A DNA stretch of 29,498 nucleotides from a virus: positions 1 to 29,498 of IMG/VR virus record IMGVR_UViG_3300028197_000104; one strand, given 5' to 3'. The notes beneath the pieces are model-generated. The model made no database searches. It saw only the letters and a program-made list of their open reading frames with translations, and was not told the origin of the DNA. A program made the translations under genes and the position numbers. Below, piece after piece: positions 7,417 through 14,733 of this stretch (the stretch's first letter is position 1; each line of letters opens with the position of its first letter).

Positions 7417-7875
7417 CTATATGATCTTTATAACACTTAATATCTGAGGCATAGACAGCCCTAATACGATTGCTGCCCCTATGATGATCCATCTGTATTT
7501 CTCAAATACGCCGATCCTACCGTCTAAATTTGACGCTAAAGACTTAATTTCACACATTAAACGCTTTTCTGATAGTTCAACTTCTTCTTTTAAATTGACT
7601 ACTGATTTGTTCAATCTACTATGTAAATCTTCAAATTTATTCTCACTTTCAACTCTACGATTCTCTAGTAAGTTGAATATTGCCTTGTCTATTTCTTCTT
7701 GTTTTGATAGTTTTTCTTCGTGTACAGCTAACATAGATTTTATGCTACCTGATATATCTGTTAACTTGTCTATAGCGTTATCTAGTTTTGTATTAACGCT
7801 AGCAACTTGTTGTACTTCGTTTTTTAATACTTGTATTTGTGTAAATAACTTTTGAGTATCGCCTTGATCTGCCAT
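7417..7875 (-). CDS. coiled-coil protein with C-terminal membrane anchor (152 aa)
   Basis: Residues 1-125 are a long charged, heptad-like helix (coiled coil); residues about 127-150 form one hydrophobic segment (YRWIIIGAAIVLGLSMPQ) that ends the protein. It is thus tail-anchored with its coiled coil probably in the cytoplasm. Proteins of this shape are common in T4-like marine phages; their role is unknown. It starts on the stop of the 30-residue membrane peptide gene (TAATG) and is the last gene of the csgF-csgG-curlin-FecR unit, so it may be a late membrane protein. Confidence 0.8.
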   Translation of the reverse strand: MADQGDTQKLFTQIQVLKNEVQQVASVNTKLDNAIDKLTDISGSIKSMLAVHEEKLSKQEEIDKAIFNLLENRRVESENKFEDLHSRLNKSVVNLKEEVELSEKRLMCEIKSLASNLDGRIGVFEKYRWIIIGAAIVLGLSMPQILSVIKII

Positions 7876-7967
7876 TAGAAAGTTCTATCTACCCATCGGT
7901 ATAGTGATATCCATCCGTAAACTACAAATGCAACTGTTAAAATTAAAAAAATAGTTCCGTAATCCAT
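7875..7967 (-). CDS. 30-residue single-pass membrane peptide
   Basis: A tiny frame: MDYG, then a hydrophobic helix (IFLILTVAFVVYGWISLY), then a charged end RWVDRTF. It begins two bases after the stop of the FecR-domain gene, has a GGAT ribosome-site-like sequence before the ATG, and its stop overlaps the start of the next gene as TAATG. Such tight linkage supports real translation. A small toxin-like, holin-like or regulatory membrane peptide are all possible; there is no evidence to choose. Confidence 0.55.
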   Translation of the reverse strand: MDYGTIFLILTVAFVVYGWISLYRWVDRTF

Positions 7968-7969
7968 AT

Positions 7970-10129
7970 TTAATCCGTCTGTATGATTGTTATATTATTT
8001 TGGTCGGCACTATTACCAACGTCAATGTGTTGAGCTTCATTGTCTTGTAAAATCTGTATATCTGCTTCGCTACCAGTTTCAGTTTTTATGTAAGACCTAT
8101 GACTGTCGTTATATCTATTTATAATTGTGTAATCTCCTGAGGTTGAAGCAGTTGCGTCAAATTCATTATTTAATGTAGAGTATCTACCAGTTCTTGTTTC
8201 TGAAGATGAGCCTGTAATTTCGTTTGATGATGTAATAGTTTGTGTAATATCACCAGTAGAGTAATTTAATTCTTCACCACTAGCAGTTACCAATGTTTCT
8301 GCTTCAGTATTATCAACCCATTCAGTACCACATGATGAGTTTGCTTTATCCCAATAGTAACCATACCAATCACAATCCCATTCATTATCTATATCTTTTA
8401 AAAATTGTTCTAGTTCGGGATCTATATCGTAATCATCTTCGTAAGTATATTCATCTTCCCAGTTGTCTTCAGCTTGTTCGTCTTCCCAACCTGCATAATA
8501 CCAATCGTTTACTTTCTGCCAGTATATATCCCAATCGTCCCATGACCAATCTGTAATGTATTTGTCTTTTAAATCTTTTATCTTCCATGGTTTAGGTTGA
8601 TCGGGACACATCTCCCAATTAGGATAAGTACCACACCAACCATATAACTTACCAAATATTTTTTTACTGACATCTGTCCAAGATGTTTCTGTAACCTTTA
8701 ATGTCCAGTCATCTTTATAAAATTCGTTTAGATAATCAAGGTACTCTTGGTTACACCAAGAGGGATCATAACCATTGTAATCACAATAGTTTGATTGTGT
8801 TAATGTAGGAGGACCATTGTTGTTAATGTATTCTGCATTTGAATAGTAAGCGTCATCCATATAAAAATCTTCCCAAGTATAACCCTCTGATCCTGCCTCT
8901 GTTTCGTCTTTTGTTGTTTCAACCACATCAACTTCTTCAACTGTTGCATTGTAGGAAGTTAAACCATACTTCTCTAGTGTATCATTGTATGCCTCATCAT
9001 AAGCATCCCAATCTACATTGTCCCAATCAATAGAATCCCAATCAATCGTATCGTATGAGCAACCTGACTCACAACCTATTGCTTCAAAGTATGCCTCGTC
9101 CATTTCAGCATACATTTTCTTAGCGTCATCCCAATCTATTTTCTTTTCACCATCTGCATCCCATACCGAAATCTCATTGTTCTCGTCTATAATATCCCAT
9201 TCTTTTAAATCATCTTCCCATTGATCGTAATAAGAAGTATCAACCTCTGATTCTACAGCAGCCGTGTCTAATTCTTTTTCTTCTTGTGATTTTGTTTCTA
9301 CAATTGAGTCTGTTTCACTAACTGACATATCAGTTTGTACAATTGCGTTACTGTCTTCTTGTACAGATACATCTTCATTAATTAACGCCTCTTCCATATC
9401 TTGTGCTTTAGATTCTTCTTTAGACATATCAGATTTTTTATCTACGTCACCAAAAGATTTAGATGTATCTTCTTTTATATCATCTTCTAACTGATTTAGT
9501 TCTATAATATCAGTTTTATTAGTTTCAATTTTAGGAGGTGTTGGTGTTAAATCATTTGATGTAACTCTTACGGAGTTATATACATTTGTTATAGTTTGAG
9601 AGCCAGCGTCTGTTGATACTGTTACTTGTCCTACTGCACCATTGCTATCTGGTAATAATGTTATTGTCGCTTGACCTGAAGTTTCAACTGTTGCTGAGAA
9701 GGCAGTACCTTGTACTGTAACTGTAGCAAACCCAGCAGTTATGTTAACTTCACCACCTAGATTGGATACACTTCCTGATTCATAGGTAAAAGAACCTACA
9801 TTTACAGATACATTCATCGCTAACTCTATCGGCACAACCGAAGTATCAAAAGCAAATTCATCAATAATTAATTCTGTATTTGGTCCCATTGTAAATTTAG
9901 TATCGTCAAGGTAATGTATAATCATACCACCATCTTCACCTGTTTGAAGAAAGTCTTTCATCTGCAACTCATAACCCATGCCAGTTTTTTCAGTTGCACC
10001 ATCTCTCTCGTTGAAAGTTGACCCCATAGAGCCTACAACTTCTCCTACTTTGGGACTTGTTATTTGAGCTGATGTGATACTAGTACAGAAAAGTACCAGT
10101 ATTGATACTAGTAAAAAAATTCTTTGCAT
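7970..10129 (-). CDS. secreted FecR-domain protein with W/D-rich repeats (719 aa)
   Basis: Residues 1-21 are a clear signal peptide (cleavage near SAQ). Residues about 25-190 look like a FecR domain: a beta-rich core with the phrase YLDDTKFTMGPNTELIIDEF and VQGTAFSATVE. Residues 200-300 are acidic and disordered; 300-600 are extremely rich in Trp, Asp and Tyr, including an IDWD tandem repeat (361-378), and contain several Cys. The last 100 residues are Ser/Thr/Asn-rich and end in strand-like pieces (IQILQDN, ITIIQTD) resembling those of the curlin-like protein encoded next to it. FecR domains sense or bind ligands on the outer side of the membrane. It follows the curlin-like stop by one base, so it belongs to the csgF-csgG operon and may be a secretion substrate or fibre-associated protein. 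The sequence of the Trp/Asp region is unlike anything I know. Confidence 0.8.
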   Translation of the reverse strand: MQRIFLLVSILVLFCTSITSAQITSPKVGEVVGSMGSTFNERDGATEKTGMGYELQMKDFLQTGEDGGMIIHYLDDTKFTMGPNTELIIDEFAFDTSVVPIELAMNVSVNVGSFTYESGSVSNLGGEVNITAGFATVTVQGTAFSATVETSGQATITLLPDSNGAVGQVTVSTDAGSQTITNVYNSVRVTSNDLTPTPPKIETNKTDIIELNQLEDDIKEDTSKSFGDVDKKSDMSKEESKAQDMEEALINEDVSVQEDSNAIVQTDMSVSETDSIVETKSQEEKELDTAAVESEVDTSYYDQWEDDLKEWDIIDENNEISVWDADGEKKIDWDDAKKMYAEMDEAYFEAIGCESGCSYDTIDWDSIDWDNVDWDAYDEAYNDTLEKYGLTSYNATVEEVDVVETTKDETEAGSEGYTWEDFYMDDAYYSNAEYINNNGPPTLTQSNYCDYNGYDPSWCNQEYLDYLNEFYKDDWTLKVTETSWTDVSKKIFGKLYGWCGTYPNWEMCPDQPKPWKIKDLKDKYITDWSWDDWDIYWQKVNDWYYAGWEDEQAEDNWEDEYTYEDDYDIDPELEQFLKDIDNEWDCDWYGYYWDKANSSCGTEWVDNTEAETLVTASGEELNYSTGDITQTITSSNEITGSSSETRTGRYSTLNNEFDATASTSGDYTIINRYNDSHRSYIKTETGSEADIQILQDNEAQHIDVGNSADQNNITIIQTD
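9003..9047 (-). repeat. 15-bp tandem repeat inside the FecR-domain gene
   Basis: TCCCAATC recurs at 9006, 9021 and 9036 on the plus strand, an exact 15-base period. It encodes successive xIDWD or xVDWD pentapeptides (residues 361-375). A similar DWD motif is also coded near 9130. The repeat may vary in copy number between relatives. Confidence 0.75.
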
Positions 10130-10130
10130 T

Positions 10131-11222
10131 TTAACAACCCGAATTTGTTAACTGAATGGTTGTGTCTGCCGTTTGATTACTTCTATTGTATGTGTAATTA
10201 CAAGTGTCTGAGCCATCTTGGTCAACTAGTAAAGTGTAATCATAAATTGAATCACCATTTACTGTTAAGTTTGCTGTGTTGCCACCGTTTAATTGTATTA
10301 ACTCTACAACTGCACCACTTGTGTACAGATAAACTTGGGCATTATTATTTCCACCATTTCCATAATATCTTAATGTGTTATTATTACCACTTGTTACAGT
10401 TTTCATATAATTGTTATCACCGTACTGTACCATTCTAACGTGAGAACCTACAGCGTCTGGATGAACATCTAAAACATTTGAGTCACCTATGACATCATGT
10501 ACTTGATAATTGTCAGCACCGTGGCTAGACATATGTACTTGATTAGATGAACCAATAATATAAACATCTATTGTAGCACCCTCGTCACCAGTTGTGTCAG
10601 CAAATTGTCCGTGTGATTCTACATTAGGACCAATCATTATATTTGCTTTACTAGCGCCTACCATACCAGATGAGTTAGTGTTACCAAAAAACTCTACATC
10701 ATTTGAGTTACCTGACATAAGAACATATAGAAAGTGTGAGTCACCTCTTAATTCTGCCCAAAAATCATTTGAGTCTCCTCTTATATCTAAATCTATGTGG
10801 GTATCTTGTACATCATCACTTGCACGACCTGAAATATCTACAATGTTTGATGAACCTATAACATCTATATCATAGTAATGACCATCTGCGTCTGTATCAG
10901 CTAAATCTATTCTTAATTTATTAGAATTACCAGTTGCAATGTAATCAAAGGTCATATTAGAACCTTTGTATTTCATATCATCGCTATCGTCTGTTGTGTT
11001 TGTGTTACCTAATTGTTTAATAATAAGTGTAAGATTAGCACCATCAATTACAAATGGAGCTGAGGTAGATATACCAAATGCGTTGCCTGTACCATCTTGT
11101 TTGATGAAAACAGAGCCGTCTTTGTTTTGATTATCCTGTTGAATATATACGCTATTGCCAGCCCAACAACTAGTTGTGATGGCTACCAGAGTCACCAGAA
11201 TCATCATTATTAGTCTTATCAT
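10131..11222 (-). CDS. curlin-like secreted solenoid protein (363 aa)
   Basis: A signal peptide (residues 1-21, ending CWA) precedes a mature protein built of G-x-(S/N)-N turns followed by alternating hydrophobic residues: GNSN98, GSSN123, GDSN149, GDSH160, GNSN171, GSSN224, GDSN246, GDNN268 and GNNN279. Several spacings are 11 or 22 residues, the strand and repeat lengths of curlin (CsgA/CsgB), and the first mature residues (VYIQQDN, VFIKQDG) look like curlin strands. The Gln/Asn ladder of classical curlins is diluted, so it is a divergent amyloid-type subunit or a beta-solenoid. Cys340 and Cys363 could pair. The gene starts inside the end of csgG (53-base overlap) with an AGAGGAG site, matching a role as CsgG cargo. 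Confidence 0.7.
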   Translation of the reverse strand: MIRLIMMILVTLVAITTSCWAGNSVYIQQDNQNKDGSVFIKQDGTGNAFGISTSAPFVIDGANLTLIIKQLGNTNTTDDSDDMKYKGSNMTFDYIATGNSNKLRIDLADTDADGHYYDIDVIGSSNIVDISGRASDDVQDTHIDLDIRGDSNDFWAELRGDSHFLYVLMSGNSNDVEFFGNTNSSGMVGASKANIMIGPNVESHGQFADTTGDEGATIDVYIIGSSNQVHMSSHGADNYQVHDVIGDSNVLDVHPDAVGSHVRMVQYGDNNYMKTVTSGNNNTLRYYGNGGNNNAQVYLYTSGAVVELIQLNGGNTANLTVNGDSIYDYTLLVDQDGSDTCNYTYNRSNQTADTTIQLTNSGC

Positions 11223-12186
11223 CTTGCTCCTCTACTTGTTTCCACGCCTCTTCTTCAGCGGCGTCTTTTAATTTTTCGTCTGCTACTTCGTTACTTTTTT
11301 TAGCTTTCTTTTCTTCAAGGTACATTTCATAAGTCTTTTCAACTTTTTCTTCACCTATATTAACTCTAATATCGTCAACGTAGTCTTTGATTGCAGGTAC
11401 TTTTACCTTTGCTACGTCAAACTCCCATAAATCTTTTTCTGCACCATCATTAATTAAACTTACTACACCTGCTTCTATTGCTTTTCTAACTGCATATGTA
11501 ACTGGTTCATTTCTTGCAACACCAGCTTCAATTTCTACGAGTAATGTATCAGCGTCAAAATATTTAAATACATCACCACCTGTTTCAGCTGATAATATAG
11601 TTTTTTCTATCGTTGTTGATATTACAACTTCGCCAGTTTGTACATTAACTAGTCTTAATATGATTGTAATAACATCTTGTCGCCATTGTTTGTGAGTTTG
11701 TATTCCCAATACTCTTGCACCTATACCACCTGTTTTAGTATTGCTATCATAACCTACAATACCACCTGTTATATAAGCGCCTGCAAACAATAAAGGTGGT
11801 AAAGGTTCTGCACCTTCACCATTCACTTGTTGTCTTGTAGACCTTATTAATTTTCTTTCTTGTAATAGACTTGGCAGACTTGTTCGTTCTACTACTCTAA
11901 ACCATTTACCATTACCAGCGTCTTGTAAGGCCTTAATCAATAGTTGATAAGAACCTTGTGTAACTGCTGTTGACATTGAAGCAACATTATCACTTGGTTT
12001 CTTTTGACCTGTCATATCTGCAAAATCATATACTGCAATTATAACTGGTTCACCTTTTGGTGAATTAATTTCTGTTAAATCTTTATACTGAACAGCTTGA
12101 TTTCTTACATCAAAATCTAAATCAGGTTTTGTGGCACAATTAGTTAAAAAAAGTGTTAGTAATAATAGACCGATTATCTTAAACAT
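11170..12186 (-). CDS. csgG: CsgG-like curli secretion channel lipoprotein
   Basis: The 338-residue protein begins with a lipoprotein signal peptide (LFLTNC, lipid-bearing Cys17) and then follows CsgG closely: YDFADMTGQKKPSDN, the stretch around WFRVVERTSLPSLLQERK, the GAYITGGIVGYDSNTKTGGIGARVLG barrel region and the RLVNVQTGEVV strand. E. coli CsgG (about 277 residues) forms a nonameric outer-membrane pore that exports curli subunits. The extra length here is a Lys/Glu-rich, Asp/Ser-ending C-terminal tail after about residue 280. It follows csgF by one base and overlaps the curlin-like gene. No CsgE is visible, so gating may differ. A complete pore-forming core suggests the phage can add an export channel to the host outer membrane. 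Confidence 0.9.
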   Translation of the reverse strand: MFKIIGLLLLTLFLTNCATKPDLDFDVRNQAVQYKDLTEINSPKGEPVIIAVYDFADMTGQKKPSDNVASMSTAVTQGSYQLLIKALQDAGNGKWFRVVERTSLPSLLQERKLIRSTRQQVNGEGAEPLPPLLFAGAYITGGIVGYDSNTKTGGIGARVLGIQTHKQWRQDVITIILRLVNVQTGEVVISTTIEKTILSAETGGDVFKYFDADTLLVEIEAGVARNEPVTYAVRKAIEAGVVSLINDGAEKDLWEFDVAKVKVPAIKDYVDDIRVNIGEEKVEKTYEMYLEEKKAKKSNEVADEKLKDAAEEEAWKQVEEQDDKTNNDDSGDSGSHHN

Positions 12187-12187
12187 A

Positions 12188-12646
12188 TTATGAGTTATCC
12201 TCTTTAGGCATTGTAAATGTTGTTACTGTACCATCTGATTCTGTAACTGTAACTACTACGTTACCTGTACCTGCTGGAGTTGTCCATGCAACAACTTCGC
12301 CACCAATTGGTGATGTAAATGTACCAGAGTCTTGTTGTAGACCATCTGTACCAAATACGTTGTCTGTAATTTGTTTTGCAAGTGCTGTGTAAAATCTTGC
12401 TTCTATATTTGCCTTAAATTTATTAATAGGCAATGCGTCTGTTTCAGCTTTTAAAGCTTTTGCGTCTGCTTTCTTTTGAGCCTCAATTGCATCCCTTCTA
12501 GTCTTTTCTATATTCTCAATCGTAAGGTAGTGTGATGACTTACCTACGCCTGAAAATGATGGACTTCCAAACTTAAAGTTTAATTCACTTGCGAATAGAC
12601 TAGTATGGAGGAATAATGTGGCTATAATTGTGATTATTACTTTCAT
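12188..12646 (-). CDS. csgF: CsgF-like curli assembly protein
   Basis: A signal peptide (about residues 1-19) is followed by ELNFKFGSPSFSG, which resembles the mature N-terminus of CsgF: the part that plugs into the CsgG pore in the known complex. A helical section (KTRRDAIEAQKKADAKALKAE) links to a C-terminal domain with TFTSPIGGEVVAW and beta strands, as in the family. In curli systems CsgF couples the pore to the nucleator at the cell surface. The length (152) is close to the usual 138. It is the first gene of the operon, with GAGGGAG before ATG 12646 and a TATAAATA box upstream. Confidence 0.85.
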   Translation of the reverse strand: MKVIITIIATLFLHTSLFASELNFKFGSPSFSGVGKSSHYLTIENIEKTRRDAIEAQKKADAKALKAETDALPINKFKANIEARFYTALAKQITDNVFGTDGLQQDSGTFTSPIGGEVVAWTTPAGTGNVVVTVTESDGTVTTFTMPKEDNS

Positions 12647-12670
12647 GGTCTCCCTCTTTTACTATACTAT

Positions 12671-12678
12671 TATTTATA
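12671..12678 (-). promoter_or_regulatory. T4-like late promoter for the csgF operon
   Basis: Exact TATAAATA on the minus strand, 24 bases before the csgF ATG, leaving room for a short leader with GAGGGAG. T4-type late transcription uses this -10 box without a -35. I infer late expression of the curli-like genes. Confidence 0.6.
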
Positions 12679-12685
12679 ATAAATA
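12678..12685 (+). promoter_or_regulatory. late-type box for the divergent cyclase gene
   Basis: AATAAATA on the plus strand matches TATAAATA at seven of eight positions and shares one base with the minus-strand box, so the two promoters would be back to back. The cyclase ATG lies 16 bases downstream, after an AAGGA site. Confidence 0.4.
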
Positions 12686-12701
12686 GTCATTAAGGATTGA
12701 A

Positions 12702-14399
12702 ATGATTAAAAAAAATAGTAAAATATGGTCTGTACTTGTAGTCTTTGGTTTATTATTGACTATTTACGTAACAAATCCCTCGTTGTTACAGTCAACTAAA
12801 CTAAATGTATTTGACTCATATCAAAAATTCGGTACAAATTATCAGTCAAAAAGTTTAATCTTACTGGACATATCTGACGCAGCTCTAAAAAAACAAGGAC
12901 AATGGCCTTGGAAAAGAGATGTACTCGGTCGTACTATTATCAATGCGTATAAGAATGGTGCAGCTTTGGTCGTTCTTCAAGTAGTATTTCCACACAAAGA
13001 TAGACTAGGAGGTGATGATATGTTTTTAAAAATGATATCAAAATATCCTGTAATATTAACTGAAACAAATAAAGTAAAAAACCTAACAAGTATAGAAAGA
13101 AAAGCACTAGCAATAGGTAACGTATCTGTACCTATAGACATTGATGGTACTATTAGAAAATTACCATTAGATGGTTCTATACCAGAAGTTATATTAAAAG
13201 TAATAAAATTTAATAGTAAAAAAGATGGTGATATATGGGTAGATTTTAGACATAATATTCCTAGAATAGATTATGCTGATAAAGATTGGTCTGCTATGAA
13301 AGGTAAAATAGTTTTTATTGGTACAACTTTCAAAGGTTCTACTTATGTTCTTACTCCCAATGGTTTAAAAAATACACATGAAATAATGGCAATCAGTACA
13401 GAAAACTTATTGTCTAAAAAATTTATTGATAGGCCAGAATGGATATCATATGCTGAATTAGCACATATACTTTTAGGTGTTTTATTTTTTCTTATCTTAA
13501 TACCAAGAGTTGGTGTTAAATGGTCTCTTATTTGGTATGCAATTTTTCTAACAGATTTATTTGCTTCTGCTGGATTTATGTTTTGGCAATATTCATATCT
13601 ATATGATTGGTTTAGTCCTTTAGTAATATGTTCTATTGTGTGGGCCCACTTAACCTATTTAAATTATGCTAGAGAGAACAAATTAAGGTTGCAAATCAAA
13701 AAACAATTTGAACATTATCTCTCTCCAGATATGGTCAAACAATTACAAAATAATCCTTCATTGTTAAAATTAGGTGGTGAAACAAGAACATTAACATTTT
13801 TGTTTTCTGATATTAGAGGTTTTACTCCTATCTCTGAAAAATATAAAACTAATCCTCAAGGTCTTACATTAGTTATAAACAAGTTCTTAACACCAATGAC
13901 TAACATTATAATGAAAAATGGTGGTACTATTGATAAGTATATGGGAGATTGTATTATGGCATTTTGGAATGCACCAATTGACGCACCAAATCACAAAGAA
14001 ATGGCAATAAATTCTGCGTTAGAGATGATAGAAAAACTAAAAGAATTGAATAGTAATGACGGCTTTGGTGACGGCAATAAACTAAATATTGGAATAGGTA
14101 TTAACTCAGGAGAAGCCGTGGTTGGAAATATGGGTAGTGAACAAAGATTTGATTATTCTGTTTTAGGTGACGCTGTAAATCTAGCAAGTAGATTAGAAGG
14201 CATATCTAAAAATTATGACGCAACCCTTGTAGTCGGCGAAGATACTTATCAAAGTATATCTCACAAATACAACTTTCAAAAATTAGATGATGTTCAAGTG
14301 AAAGGTAAATCAAATAAAGTAGCAATCTATACAGTTAGGGGAAGCAATGACTCAATTACAAAAAAAGAAACTACGAAAAAATTTGAAAAGATCAATTAG
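12702..14399 (+). CDS. CHASE2-transmembrane class III adenylate cyclase
   Basis: The 565-residue protein has an N-terminal membrane helix (about 9-24), an outer sensor matching CHASE2 (about 35-240, with LDISDAALKKQGQWPWKR), three membrane helices (about 250-268, 275-295, 303-320) and a cytoplasmic class III cyclase domain (360-545). Catalytic residues are all present: metal ligands Asp370 (FSDIRGFT) and Asp416 (MGDC), adenine-specifying Lys412 and Asp490 (LGDAVN), and transition-state Asn493 and Arg497 (NLASR). It should therefore make cAMP in response to an extracytoplasmic cue. It is divergent from csgF, and in bacteria CHASE2 cyclases are often found beside FecR-domain genes, one of which sits in the neighbouring operon. 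ATG 12702 has AAGGA. Confidence 0.9.
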   Translation: MIKKNSKIWSVLVVFGLLLTIYVTNPSLLQSTKLNVFDSYQKFGTNYQSKSLILLDISDAALKKQGQWPWKRDVLGRTIINAYKNGAALVVLQVVFPHKDRLGGDDMFLKMISKYPVILTETNKVKNLTSIERKALAIGNVSVPIDIDGTIRKLPLDGSIPEVILKVIKFNSKKDGDIWVDFRHNIPRIDYADKDWSAMKGKIVFIGTTFKGSTYVLTPNGLKNTHEIMAISTENLLSKKFIDRPEWISYAELAHILLGVLFFLILIPRVGVKWSLIWYAIFLTDLFASAGFMFWQYSYLYDWFSPLVICSIVWAHLTYLNYARENKLRLQIKKQFEHYLSPDMVKQLQNNPSLLKLGGETRTLTFLFSDIRGFTPISEKYKTNPQGLTLVINKFLTPMTNIIMKNGGTIDKYMGDCIMAFWNAPIDAPNHKEMAINSALEMIEKLKELNSNDGFGDGNKLNIGIGINSGEAVVGNMGSEQRFDYSVLGDAVNLASRLEGISKNYDATLVVGEDTYQSISHKYNFQKLDDVQVKGKSNKVAIYTVRGSNDSITKKETTKKFEKIN

Positions 14400-14547
14400 A
14401 TATGATAAAACACTTAAACTATATTTACTGAATTTACAATGGTATCAAATAAGACTTCAAAAAGCAAGACGAAGAAGGCGAACACTTAAAAAATTGTTTA
14501 TAATGAAACGATTAAGGGAATTAAATCTGTCGTTTAGAGCAGCTTAA
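14347..14547 (+). CDS. very basic small protein (66 aa)
   Basis: The frame overlaps the cyclase end by 53 bases and has a strong AGGGGA site before its ATG, so it is likely translated as the second gene of the plus-strand unit. About a third of its residues are Lys or Arg (including an ARRRRRTLKK run near 40-49) with scattered Leu and aromatic residues, suggesting a basic helix that binds nucleic acid or acidic partners. I recognise no family. It ends one base before the convergent stop of the next gene, leaving no intergenic space. Confidence 0.6.
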   Translation: MTQLQKKKLRKNLKRSIRYDKTLKLYLLNLQWYQIRLQKARRRRRTLKKLFIMKRLRELNLSFRAA

Positions 14548-14712
14548 CTACTTTTTGTCGTTTAATTTATTGATGAGTTGAAATGCAACTTTAACTTTTT
14601 CCTCTAACACTTGTATAGTGGCGTGCATTTTTGCAAGCACTATCACTAACGTTATGAAACCTATAAAGACAGGCCATAATCTCATTAATTGTGCTGCGAA
14701 ATCTAAATCCAT
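14548..14712 (-). CDS. small single-pass membrane protein (54 aa)
   Basis: MDLDFAAQLMRL is followed by a hydrophobic helix (WPVFIGFITLVIVLAKM) and a charged, coiled-coil-like tail ending NDKK. ATG 14712 has AAGGAAG before it, and a TATAAATA box lies 25 bases upstream. Its stop touches the stop of the plus-strand basic gene, so the two units converge with no spacer. The shape (one helix plus coiled coil) recurs in the larger genes at 15835-16293 and 16593-17060. A lysis or envelope role is possible but unproven. Confidence 0.65.
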   Translation of the reverse strand: MDLDFAAQLMRLWPVFIGFITLVIVLAKMHATIQVLEEKVKVAFQLINKLNDKK

Positions 14713-14733
14713 AATTATCTTCCTTTTAATATA

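Noticed and set aside
7481-7855. Plus-strand frame opposite the coiled-coil membrane gene
   Set aside because: The antisense strand of a heptad-repeat gene yields Ser/Leu-rich shadow protein; there is no ribosome site or promoter.
8116-8123. TATAAATA late-type box on the minus strand inside the FecR-domain gene
   Set aside because: It lies in coding sequence about 150 bases before the nearest downstream gene start, and is expected by chance in AT-rich DNA.
9018-9494. Plus-strand frames (Ser-rich) opposite the FecR-domain gene
   Set aside because: Shadows of the acidic Asp/Glu-rich coding strand; no start signals.
7417-14547. csgE, csgC or csgD in the curli-like island
   Set aside because: I looked in all neighbouring frames; no gene resembles these, so the system is either reduced or uses the FecR-domain and membrane proteins instead.
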